A stretch of 9,509 nt of DNA. Source: Candidatus Omnitrophota bacterium. Lineage in GTDB: Bacteria; Ratteibacteria; UBA8468; B48-G9; DTJG01. Shown here in pieces: positions 1-7,370 of the stretch. The stretch is from positions 1 to 9,509 of the forward strand of contig JAMWBX010000022.1 of assembly GCA_023818725.1 (NCBI GenBank), read 5' to 3'. The notes below the pieces were generated by a model that saw only the letters and a list, made by a program, of their open reading frames with translations, made no database searches and was not told the DNA's origin. Position numbers and translations under genes: made by a program. The number at the start of each line of letters is the position of its first letter. Within the stretch, counting starts at the first letter, position 1.

Positions 1-742
<742 letters not shown>

Positions 743-821
743 TCAGTTATAAAAGCCCTTGGAACCTATTTTAATAAATCAACATGCTGTTTTCTTTTTC
801 CAGATTCTTTGATTGGGTTTT

Positions 822-2324
822 TTATTTTTCACCTTTAAGGACGCAGAAACGATTGGTCCCTTCCTGTTGTATCCATAGCGTTACAGGGGATTTTTTGTCA
901 ATTTTGCTCGTAATTGATTGAAAGTCTTTTAATCCTGATATCATCGTATTTTCGATTTTTCTTATTATTGTTCCCGGTATAATTTCGCACTCATCTGCGG
1001 GTGAACCTGGTTCAACATTAATAACGATGACACCTTTTATATCAGGACTTATATTGAATTTTTTTCTTATCTCATCTGTGATATCTGCCACTTTTAGCCC
1101 TCTCCACGATTGCTCGTTTGTTTCTTTGTCACTTCTTTTGGCAATTGTCTCTTCTTCAGGTCTTTCTGCTATCTTTATTGGCAGGGTTATCTTCTTTTTG
1201 TCTCTCCATACTCCCAGTGTTACCACATCCCCGACTTTTGCATCAGCGACTTTTTTTTGAAGATCCTTTACGTCTGAAACCGGCTTACCATCAAACTCTA
1301 AAATTATATCTCCTTCTTTCAATCCAGCTTTTTCAGCAGGAGTATCGGGCATTACAGTTGAAACAAGAGCACCCTTTGTTTCTTTAAGCCCGAAAGATGC
1401 AGCAAGGTCTTCTGTGAGGGGTTGAAGGTATACCCCAAGGAATCCTCGGGTGACTTTTCCTGTTGACTTAAGCTCTCTGAAAACTTTCTTCGCAATATTT
1501 ATAGGAATTGCAAATCCAATGTTCTGGGCCATGTATGGAGCAATGATTGCTGTATTGATTCCAATTACCTCGCCTTTTATATTAACAAGGGGTCCCCCGG
1601 AATTTCCAGGGTTTATAGCAGCGTCAGTCTGGATAAAATCTTCATATGGACTTGTCCCCAGAACACTTCTTCCTTTTGCACTTATAACTCCGACTGTGAC
1701 TGTTTCTTCAAGCCCCATCGGATTTCCAATTGCAATAGCCCACTCGCCTATCTCTATGCTGTCAGAATCGCCAAGAACAACTGTTGGAAGTCGTCTGTTT
1801 GCATCAATTTTTATAAGAGCAAGGTCTGTTCGTGAATCAGTGCCAACAATCTTTGCTTCATATTTTTTTTCTGAGTCCATCAATTTTACAAGTATTTTAT
1901 CAACGCCCTGAATGACATGGTTATTGGTCAGGATATATCCGTCGGGGTCCACAATAAACCCCGAACCAAGGCCCTCCTGTTTCTTTTTGTAAGTTTTTGG
2001 CTGTTTCTGTCTGAATCTTGGAATACCGAAATCTTCAAAAAACCGATTAAAAAAATCATCTTCAAATTCGAAGGGATTCCAGTATCGGTATGTAACAATT
2101 TTTTCTGTGGTAATCATTACGACTGCTGGTTTAACCATCTTTGCTACCTGCACAAATGCGCTTTGAAGTGTGTAGATTCCTGAGGTGTCGACAAACTGGA
2201 TTGGTTTACTGACAGAGGAAATAGAAGTATTGTGCTTTGTGATGGCATATATTGCAGCAAACGCAAAACATCCTCCCATAATTCCAGCTATCAACCCGAT
2301 TGCAAATAATTTTCTGTTCAACAT
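822..2324 (-). CDS. htrA: HtrA/DegP-type serine protease with two PDZ domains, membrane-anchored
   Basis: Envelope serine protease/chaperone of the HtrA (DegP/DegQ) family that degrades misfolded proteins outside the cytoplasm. From the ATG at 2324 the product has 500 residues: a short basic N-terminus, one hydrophobic segment (about 5-28, signal anchor or signal peptide), a trypsin-like domain (about 55-285) with His136 in TNNHVI, Asp167 in SRTDLAL and Ser242 in NPGNSGGP, then PDZ1 (about 290-385, with GFLGVYLQ and TPAEKAGLKEGDIIL) and a more divergent PDZ2 (about 408-500, ending in a Lys-rich tail). A TTG at 2345 would add seven residues, but the perfect AGGAGG at 2330-2335 lies inside that extension, 5 bases from the ATG, so ATG is chosen. 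A 51-base gap separates it from the oxidoreductase upstream, and 79 bases separate it from recX. The triad is intact, so it should be active. degP/degQ/mucD-like assignment cannot be decided. Confidence 0.96.
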   Translation of the reverse strand: MLNRKLFAIGLIAGIMGGCFAFAAIYAITKHNTSISSVSKPIQFVDTSGIYTLQSAFVQVAKMVKPAVVMITTEKIVTYRYWNPFEFEDDFFNRFFEDFGIPRFRQKQPKTYKKKQEGLGSGFIVDPDGYILTNNHVIQGVDKILVKLMDSEKKYEAKIVGTDSRTDLALIKIDANRRLPTVVLGDSDSIEIGEWAIAIGNPMGLEETVTVGVISAKGRSVLGTSPYEDFIQTDAAINPGNSGGPLVNIKGEVIGINTAIIAPYMAQNIGFAIPINIAKKVFRELKSTGKVTRGFLGVYLQPLTEDLAASFGLKETKGALVSTVMPDTPAEKAGLKEGDIILEFDGKPVSDVKDLQKKVADAKVGDVVTLGVWRDKKKITLPIKIAERPEEETIAKRSDKETNEQSWRGLKVADITDEIRKKFNISPDIKGVIVINVEPGSPADECEIIPGTIIRKIENTMISGLKDFQSITSKIDKKSPVTLWIQQEGTNRFCVLKGEK

Positions 2325-2329
2325 AATAG

Positions 2330-2335
2330 CCTCCT
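2330..2335 (-). promoter_or_regulatory. Shine-Dalgarno site that fixes the htrA start
   Basis: On the minus strand AGGAGG is followed by CTATT and the ATG at 2322-2324. This is a perfect anti-16S match at good spacing. It lies downstream of the alternative TTG start at 2343-2345, which itself has no ribosome site, so the ATG is the real start. Confidence 0.85.
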
Positions 2336-2356
2336 GTGTTTTCAAATTTTTAGATG

Positions 2357-2386
2357 CGAGAATTATTAAAGAGGTTTAGATTCTCG
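2357..2386. promoter_or_regulatory. Inverted repeat between the oxidoreductase gene and htrA
   Basis: Perfect 7-base arms CGAGAAT (2357-2363) and ATTCTCG (2380-2386) flank a 16-base AT-rich spacer. One arm lies in the last codons of the oxidoreductase gene, and the repeat begins about 33 bases upstream of the htrA start. No T-tract follows on the minus strand, so it is not an intrinsic terminator. It could be an operator or a weak RNA stem, or chance in AT-rich DNA. Confidence 0.25.
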
Positions 2387-3554
2387 ACTTAACTTTAACC
2401 CACTTTCCCTGTTTTACTGATTGTTCCACTGCTTCAAGGACTTCCTGGCATTTCACCCCATCAGCAAAATTTGGCGATGGCATTTTGTTTTCTGCGATAC
2501 TGTTTAGAATATCTGCAACCATGTTGACAAATGAATCTCCGTATCCAATAATATGACCTGCCGGCCACCAGTTTGCTGAATATGGGTGTGAAGAATCAGT
2601 TGCTATGATTGTACGGAAGCCCTGGACGCAGGCAGGGTCGTCAACTGAATAATACTCAAGTTCATTAAGTCTCTCAAGGTTGAATACAATGCTTCCCTTA
2701 CTTCCATTGATTTCCCATTTTTGACCGTTTTTTCTTCCTGCCGCAAATCTTGTTGCCTCAAAAGAACCTATGGCGCCGTTTTTGAAACGTGCAAGAAAGA
2801 TGGTTGTATCGTCAACGTCAACCTTTCCTTTCTCTGATGATTTTTCGGTTACAACCAGACCTGTGCTAAGGTCATCTTTTTCCACCAGTAGTGGTCTTTC
2901 CTTAATAAAAGTTTCGCTCAAGCCAGCAACCTCTGAAAACTCTCCCACGAGAAACCTCGTTAAGTCTATAAGGTGGGCATTAAGGTCTCCATGAGCACCT
3001 GAACCTGCTATCTTCTTTTTCAGCCGCCATACAAGAGGAAATTCTGGATCAAGTATCCAGTCTTGCAGGTAGACAGCTCTTACATGATAAATTTTTCCAA
3101 TCTTTCCTTCATCTATTAATTTTTTCGCAAGTCCTACTGCTGGTAATTTTCTGTAGTTGAAGCATATTGCATGTTTTACTCCATATTTTTCGGCAGCTTC
3201 CAGCATTTCATAGGCTTCTTTCAGGGAACTTGCGAGAGGTTTTTCACAGAATACAAATTTTCCTGCTTTTGCACAGGCAACTGCTATATCCTTGTGTTTA
3301 TCTGGCGGAGTTGTAATATCAACGATGTCAATATCATCTCTGTTTACAACCTTTTTCCAATCGGTTGTTCTTTCCTGCCAGCCAAATTGTTCTTGCGCCT
3401 TTGCCAGGGGAACATCGTGTCTTCCGCAAATGACCTTCATCACAGGGTATAGTGGAAGATCAAAAAATAAGGATACATCCCTGTATGCGTGCGAATGCGC
3501 TTTTCCCATAAATTTATACCCTATCAATCCAATATTTACATTCTTTTTTTCCAT
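2376..3554 (-). CDS. Gfo/Idh/MocA-family NAD(P)-dependent oxidoreductase
   Basis: Cytoplasmic dehydrogenase of the glucose-fructose oxidoreductase/inositol dehydrogenase/MocA family, which oxidises or reduces sugars, inositols and related polyols. The 392-residue product has an N-terminal Rossmann fold with GLIGYKFMGKAHS (residues 9-21), the DIVDITTPPDKH segment (77-88) that lines the cofactor pocket, the family signature EKPL (104-107, with the usual catalytic Lys105), and a C-terminal alpha/beta domain with GAHGDLNAHLIDL (187-199), where Asp190 and His194 sit at the usual substrate-site positions. Length and layout are normal. The start ATG has AAGGAG 6-7 bases upstream, and the gene begins 13 bases after the recA stop, so it is probably co-transcribed with recA. 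The substrate cannot be deduced: the neighbours are DNA repair and proteolysis genes, not sugar metabolism. The family call is sure; the specific function is not. Confidence 0.95.
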   Translation of the reverse strand: MEKKNVNIGLIGYKFMGKAHSHAYRDVSLFFDLPLYPVMKVICGRHDVPLAKAQEQFGWQERTTDWKKVVNRDDIDIVDITTPPDKHKDIAVACAKAGKFVFCEKPLASSLKEAYEMLEAAEKYGVKHAICFNYRKLPAVGLAKKLIDEGKIGKIYHVRAVYLQDWILDPEFPLVWRLKKKIAGSGAHGDLNAHLIDLTRFLVGEFSEVAGLSETFIKERPLLVEKDDLSTGLVVTEKSSEKGKVDVDDTTIFLARFKNGAIGSFEATRFAAGRKNGQKWEINGSKGSIVFNLERLNELEYYSVDDPACVQGFRTIIATDSSHPYSANWWPAGHIIGYGDSFVNMVADILNSIAENKMPSPNFADGVKCQEVLEAVEQSVKQGKWVKVKSRI

Positions 3555-3567
3555 ATTCTTCTCCTTT

Positions 3568-4590
3568 TTATCTTGTTTTTTCTTTTTCCTTTAGCTCAAC
3601 TGGTTTTTCAAGACCTGTTTTCTGTCTTATGCTTTTGAGCAATTGATCGAAGATGTCAGGGTTATCTTTCAAAAATTTAATTGCAGTTTCTCTGCCGTGA
3701 CCGATGAGTTTTTCCCCGAAATAAAAATGTGTTCCTTTTTTTTCGATGATGGAGAGAGCCAGACCAGCATCAATGGCAGAACCTTCTTTTGATACTCCAG
3801 AGTCAAAAAGGATGTCAATTTCAGCTTCCTTAAAGGGTGGTGCCACCTTGTTTTTTACAACCTTTGTTTTTATTCTGATTCCACACATTTGACCCTGGGA
3901 TGTTTTCAGGTTTTCTATTCTCCTTACCTCAAGTCTGACAGATGCATAGAATTTTAAAGCCCTTCCGCCAGGTGTGGTTTCAGGGTTTCCGAAAAACACG
4001 CCAATTTTTTCCCTGACTTGATTGATGAAAATCGCAGCAGTCTGTGATTTGCTGATATAACCGGTCAATTTTCTAAGCGCCTGCGACATTAACCTTGCTT
4101 GTAGCCCCATAACGGAATCTCCCATTTCTCCTTCAAGTTCTGCCCTCGGAACCAGTGCCGCGACTGAATCGATGACAACAACATCGATTGCATTACTCCT
4201 TATCAGCGATTCTGCAATTTCAAGAGCCTGTTCGCCGGTATCTGGCTGGCTTATCAAAAGATCTTCAAGGTTTACACCGAGTTTCTGTGCATATTGAGGA
4301 TTCAGGGCATGCTCGGCATCAATAAATGCTGCCTGACCCCCATTTTTTTGAGCCTCAGCAATTACTTGAAGGGCAAGAGTTGTTTTCCCGGAAGATTCTT
4401 GTCCGAATATCTCGGTTATTCTACCTCTGGGAATTCCGCCAACTCCAAGGGCTATGTCAAGTGATATGGCACCTGTTGGTATTACATCAACCATAAGCCT
4501 TGTTTTTTCGCCGAGTCTCATTATGGAGCCCTTCCCAAAGGTTTTTTCAATTTGTTCTATTGCCATTGATAATGCTTTATTCTTGTCCAT
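3568..4590 (-). CDS. recA: RecA recombinase
   Basis: RecA forms helical filaments on single-stranded DNA, drives homologous pairing and strand exchange, and triggers LexA self-cleavage in the SOS response. The 340-residue product contains the Walker A motif GQESSGKT (63-70), [10 protein letters not shown] (89-98), Walker [11 protein letters not shown] (137-146), the L1 loop region around [10 protein letters not shown] (153-162), the [20 protein letters not shown] stretch (188-207) leading into L2, and [21 protein letters not shown] at 4605 would add five residues, but AGGAGG (4596-4601) lies within that extension, 5 bases from the ATG at 4590, so ATG is used. It overlaps the end of thpR by 14 bases. 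The C-terminus ends in a Lys/Glu-rich tail ([11 protein letters not shown]) rather than the net-acidic tail seen in Escherichia coli RecA. No recognised LexA box is visible. Confidence 0.99.
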   Translation of the reverse strand: MDKNKALSMAIEQIEKTFGKGSIMRLGEKTRLMVDVIPTGAISLDIALGVGGIPRGRITEIFGQESSGKTTLALQVIAEAQKNGGQAAFIDAEHALNPQYAQKLGVNLEDLLISQPDTGEQALEIAESLIRSNAIDVVVIDSVAALVPRAELEGEMGDSVMGLQARLMSQALRKLTGYISKSQTAAIFINQVREKIGVFFGNPETTPGGRALKFYASVRLEVRRIENLKTSQGQMCGIRIKTKVVKNKVAPPFKEAEIDILFDSGVSKEGSAIDAGLALSIIEKKGTHFYFGEKLIGHGRETAIKFLKDNPDIFDQLLKSIRQKTGLEKPVELKEKEKTR

Positions 4591-5149
4591 TTTTTCCTCC
4601 TCCAAGGGGAATGTTTGCTAATTCCCTATATTCAGGACCCCCTGGCGCAAGTTTTGATTCAAATACTGTGATTTCTTCAATAATCATTTTTCCCCAGAAG
4701 CGGTTTTTGAAATTTTTCTCTATATTTTTCACTGCATCTGCTGGAATGCTTGATTTGATCCTGCCGACAGTGATATGTCCGGTAAATTTATTTTCTGGCG
4801 GTAGCCCTACATCCCTTGCAGCCTGTTCTGCAACAAGATATACCTCTCTCAGGGCAGTATTTTCCTCAACTCCAACCCATATGATCCTGGGATGGTTTTT
4901 ATTCGGGAAAAATCCTATCCCGCGCACATTGACCGAGAAGCGTTCAAAAAACCTGTATCTATCTGAAATTTTTTTTAGAAACGAAGAATACACTTCATCG
5001 TTGATGTTACCGAGAAATCTCAGGGTTAGGTGTAAGTTTCTTGCGGGGACAACCCTTGTTCTATCCTTATACTTCTCAATTAATTCAATCAGACTGGATA
5101 TCTCGTCAACCAGTTCATTTTGAATTTTTACGGCTGAAAAAACCCTCAT
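4577..5149 (-). CDS. thpR: RNA 2',3'-cyclic phosphodiesterase (LigT/2H family)
   Basis: Member of the 2H phosphoesterase superfamily, formerly called 2'-5' RNA ligase (LigT); members hydrolyse 2',3'-cyclic phosphate ends of RNA in the cytoplasm. The 190-residue product carries both catalytic HxTx motifs, HLTL (residues 40-43, within [13 protein letters not shown]) and HITV (125-128, within FTGHITVGR), in two pseudo-symmetric lobes, plus the family's [14 protein letters not shown] segment (81-94). Length is normal and both motifs are intact. The start ATG overlaps the stop of the upstream membrane-protein gene as ATGA and has no ribosome site, so translation probably depends on coupling. Its 3' end overlaps the recA start. 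thpR directly upstream of recA is a recurring bacterial arrangement; why the two go together is not known to me. Confidence 0.95.
   Translation of the reverse strand: MRVFSAVKIQNELVDEISSLIELIEKYKDRTRVVPARNLHLTLRFLGNINDEVYSSFLKKISDRYRFFERFSVNVRGIGFFPNKNHPRIIWVGVEENTALREVYLVAEQAARDVGLPPENKFTGHITVGRIKSSIPADAVKNIEKNFKNRFWGKMIIEEITVFESKLAPGGPEYRELANIPLGGGKNGQE
4596..4601 (-). promoter_or_regulatory. Shine-Dalgarno site that fixes the recA start
   Basis: Minus-strand AGGAGG followed by five A residues and the ATG at 4588-4590. It overlaps the last codons of thpR and lies downstream of the alternative TTG at 4603-4605, which rules that codon out as the likely start. Confidence 0.85.
4607..4626. promoter_or_regulatory. 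Inverted repeat just upstream of the recA ribosome site
   Basis: Perfect 6-base arms GGGAAT (4607-4612) and ATTCCC (4621-4626) with an 8-base spacer end 17 bases before the recA ATG and lie inside the 3' end of thpR. The arrangement could be an operator for a regulator such as LexA with an unfamiliar recognition motif, or an RNA hairpin beside the recA ribosome site. It does not match the LexA boxes I know (CGAAC-N4-GTTCG, CTG-N10-CAG, GTTC-N7-GTTC), and it is constrained by coding, so chance is a real possibility. Confidence 0.25.
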
Positions 5150-5808
5150 GATTTTTTTATTATAAACTGTTCAAGCCAATTCTTGACCAGGTCTTTCGCC
5201 CCTAATCCAAAAGCAATGGCAAAAGCAAGTGCTCCACTCGCAAGGATTATATTAAATACAGAGGTCACAAAATTTCCTCCTATACCCATCTCTTCAAGCG
5301 CCAGTACCACCCCGAATACAATTATAACTATTTTTGCCGTCTTTCCAAGGATGTAGGATTGCTGAATCCCCGCATTTCCTGCCGCAGTATTGACTACACC
5401 TTCAATGATATTTCCCACAAGAAGTGCGGCAATGAAAAGGATAATGCCTATTATGATCTTTGGGATGAAAGAAAGCAGATTCTCTATTACCTCAGAAGGA
5501 ATGGGAACGCCTGCAACGTTAATGGAGAGAAAAACCACGACTATTAGAAGAAGCCAGTATATTACGCCTGCAAGAAGTTCTGATGGTTCTTTTGTGATCT
5601 GACCCCTTAAAAGTATCTCTCTAAAACCGGAGTCTTCAACAAGTTTATCAACCTTAACAGCCTTCAAAAATTTCGTGGCAAGGATCTTGAAGACTTTTGC
5701 TATTATCCATCCGACCAAAAATATAACCAGTCCAAAGACAAGCTTCGAAATTATGGTACCCAACTTACTCATGATTTCCTTAGTTGGTGTAAATAGTAGC
5801 TCGTTCAT
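5146..5808 (-). CDS. Small membrane protein with MscS-type TM helices, lacking the channel beta domain
   Basis: Integral membrane protein of 220 residues with about five hydrophobic segments (near 17-38, 78-100, 115-137, 155-175 and 181-203). It resembles the conserved TM-helix proteins related to small-conductance mechanosensitive channels: the last segment and tail, AFAIAFGLGAKDLVKNWLEQ (195-214), look like the Gly/Ala-rich pore helix of MscS and the turn after it. The protein then stops after FIIKKS, where MscS would continue into its beta and alpha/beta cytoplasmic domains. The start ATG has a G-rich site (AGGGGGG) 3 bases upstream and lies 33 bases after ilvC. Its stop overlaps the thpR start by 4 bases. 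Ion conduction is not established for such short forms; a membrane-stress role is inference. I give no gene symbol. Confidence 0.85.
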   Translation of the reverse strand: MNELLFTPTKEIMSKLGTIISKLVFGLVIFLVGWIIAKVFKILATKFLKAVKVDKLVEDSGFREILLRGQITKEPSELLAGVIYWLLLIVVVFLSINVAGVPIPSEVIENLLSFIPKIIIGIILFIAALLVGNIIEGVVNTAAGNAGIQQSYILGKTAKIVIIVFGVVLALEEMGIGGNFVTSVFNIILASGALAFAIAFGLGAKDLVKNWLEQFIIKKS

Positions 5809-5841
5809 TTTCCCCCCTGATTTAAAAAACGATTCGAAGCA

Positions 5842-6837
5842 TTATTTTTTCCTTAACCACGGCATCATACTTCTCATTTTTGCTCCTATTTCTTCAATGA
5901 GATGTTTTTCAGCTCTTTTTGCCAAAGAGTTGAACACAGGTCTTCCGACCCTATTTTCAAGTATCCATTCTTTTGCGAATTTCCCTTCCTGAACCTCTTT
6001 AAGTATTTTTTTCATTTCGTTGCGTACTGATTCGTTTATAATTCTTGGACCCCTTGTCATGTCTCCATATTCTGCTGTATCGCTGATCACCTTTCTCATT
6101 CCCTGGATTCCTCTTTCTATGATGAGGTCAACAATCAATTTTAATTCATGGCATGTTTCATAATATGCTATTTCTGGCTGGTAACCAGCCTCAACGAGTG
6201 TTTCGAAGGATGCTTTGATAAGTTCTGTCAATCCACCACAAAGAACGACCTGTTCTCCAAAAAGGTCTGTTTCCGTCTCTTCCTGAAATGTTGTTTCAAC
6301 GACTCCACATCTTGTTCCGCCCAGGCCCTTAGCGTACGCAAGAGCAATCTTTAATGCATTTCCTGTGGGATTTTGCTCAACTGCGACAAGACATGGTGCT
6401 CCCTTACCTTCTGTAAACTGAGTTCTTACTAGATCTCCGGGTCCCTTGGGAGCCACCATAAAAATATCAATGGAAGCGGGCACTTTTATCTGGCTGTAAA
6501 CTATGGAAAAACCATGTGCAAATCCTAAAGCTTTTCCTTCACTAATATTCGGTTCAATACTACTTTCATACACCGCTGGCTGAACGTTATCCTGCGTTAG
6601 CAACATCATAACATCTGCTTTTTTTACGAGCTCTTCTGCGCTCAGAGGTTTGAATCCATCTTTTTCTGCTACTGCCCAGTTGTTTGTTCCTTTCAACTCA
6701 GAAACCACCACTTTCAATCCACTATCCCGAAGGTTGAGTGCGTGCGCTCTGCCCTGACTTCCGTATCCAATGATACCAATAGTTTTATCCTTAAGAAAAC
6801 TAAGGTCTGCATCACTATCATAATATATCTTTGCCAT
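5842..6837 (-). CDS. ilvC: Ketol-acid reductoisomerase, class I
   Basis: Second enzyme of valine, leucine and isoleucine synthesis: it rearranges and reduces acetolactate or acetohydroxybutyrate to the dihydroxy acid, using Mg2+ and a nicotinamide cofactor. The 331-residue length is that of the short class I form. Visible are [20 protein letters not shown] (21-40, GxGxxG at 24-29), His108 in AHGF, Lys131 in APKGPG, the metal ligands Asp191 and Glu195 in TDLFGEQ, Glu227 and Glu231 in YETCHELK, and Ser252 in ISDTAEYGD. All catalytic positions are present. The cofactor loop after beta-2 reads [11 protein letters not shown] (44-54) instead of the common GLRKGSKSW type, so the usual phosphate-binding Arg and Ser residues are missing; NADH use is possible (inference). 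GGAGG lies 5 bases before the ATG. The gene starts 28 bases after ilvN. Confidence 0.98.
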   Translation of the reverse strand: MAKIYYDSDADLSFLKDKTIGIIGYGSQGRAHALNLRDSGLKVVVSELKGTNNWAVAEKDGFKPLSAEELVKKADVMMLLTQDNVQPAVYESSIEPNISEGKALGFAHGFSIVYSQIKVPASIDIFMVAPKGPGDLVRTQFTEGKGAPCLVAVEQNPTGNALKIALAYAKGLGGTRCGVVETTFQEETETDLFGEQVVLCGGLTELIKASFETLVEAGYQPEIAYYETCHELKLIVDLIIERGIQGMRKVISDTAEYGDMTRGPRIINESVRNEMKKILKEVQEGKFAKEWILENRVGRPVFNSLAKRAEKHLIEEIGAKMRSMMPWLRKK

Positions 6838-6865
6838 TTTTTCCTCCGATTGTAGCAGTTAAAGA

Positions 6866-7369
6866 CTATTTTTCTTTACTGTTATCCCTGCATATAGCTA
6901 TCTTTCCTGTCCTTATTATTTCTTTTATTCCAAAGGTTTTCATCAGGTCTATCATCGCATCAACCTTGGCCGTACCACCGACAAGTTCTACGGTCAGACT
7001 CTTTCTGGATACATCAACAATCTTTGCTCTGAAAATATTGACAATCTGTATTACTTCGTTTCTTACGCTACTGCTAGAGGTATTTACTTTTAAAAGAACA
7101 AGTTCCCTTTCTATGTGTTCCTCTGCTGTTAGATCCTGGACCTTAATAACATCAACAAGTTTATTGAGTTGCTTGTAGATCTGTTCAAGAATTTTTTCAT
7201 CCCCCCTGACCACTATGGACATCCTTGAAACCGTGGGGTCCTCAGTTTCTGCAACAGCAAGGCTATCAATGTTATATCCACGGGCAGAAAACAATCCTGC
7301 AATTCGCGCCAGGACCCCTGATTTATTCTCTACGGTTACTGAAATGATATGGGAATCATATGAAGCCAT
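6866..7369 (-). CDS. ilvN: Acetolactate synthase small (regulatory) subunit
   Basis: Regulatory subunit that stimulates the IlvB catalytic subunit and, in characterised relatives, makes it sensitive to valine feedback. From the ATG at 7369 it has 167 residues: an N-terminal ACT domain (about 6-80) with ISVTVENKSGVLARIAGLFS and the conserved RGYNIDSL (30-37), where valine binds in relatives, then the C-terminal ALS_ss domain (about 85-160) with ERELVLLKV and FGIKEIIRTGKIAI. The length matches the common IlvH/IlvN form. Start choice: the ATG is one base after the ilvB stop (TAAG-ATG) with GGAGG 11 bases upstream; a TTG at 7378 would add three residues but leaves only 2 bases from the same GGAGG, which is too close. 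Strong translational coupling with ilvB is likely. The symbol ilvH would be equally acceptable. Confidence 0.97.
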   Translation of the reverse strand: MASYDSHIISVTVENKSGVLARIAGLFSARGYNIDSLAVAETEDPTVSRMSIVVRGDEKILEQIYKQLNKLVDVIKVQDLTAEEHIERELVLLKVNTSSSSVRNEVIQIVNIFRAKIVDVSRKSLTVELVGGTAKVDAMIDLMKTFGIKEIIRTGKIAICRDNSKEK

Positions 7370-7370
7370 C

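Noticed and set aside
743..821. Terminator or promoter in the 79-base gap between htrA and recX
   Set aside because: No stem followed by a T-tract on the minus strand and no paired -35/-10 elements at normal spacing were found; the gap is simply AT-rich.
1450..1911. 153-codon plus-strand frame antisense to htrA
   Set aside because: Covers the protease domain of a clearly real gene on the other strand and shows no independent coding evidence.
2250..2275. Possible lipoprotein signal in HtrA (Cys19 after Met-Gly-Gly)
   Set aside because: The residues before the Cys do not fit a good lipobox, and hydrophobic residues continue beyond it, so a plain anchor or signal peptide is more likely.
2325..2345. 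Longer htrA starting at TTG 2345
   Set aside because: The AGGAGG ribosome site would lie inside the coding sequence, and nothing resembling a ribosome site precedes the TTG.
4591..4605. Longer recA starting at TTG 4605
   Set aside because: The extra five residues are encoded by the ribosome site itself; ATG 4590 gives the usual RecA N-terminus.
4500..5123. 207-codon open frame on the plus strand antisense to recA and thpR
   Set aside because: It runs opposite two certain genes with intact motifs, has no recognisable protein pattern or ribosome site, and its composition is what the complement of those genes gives.
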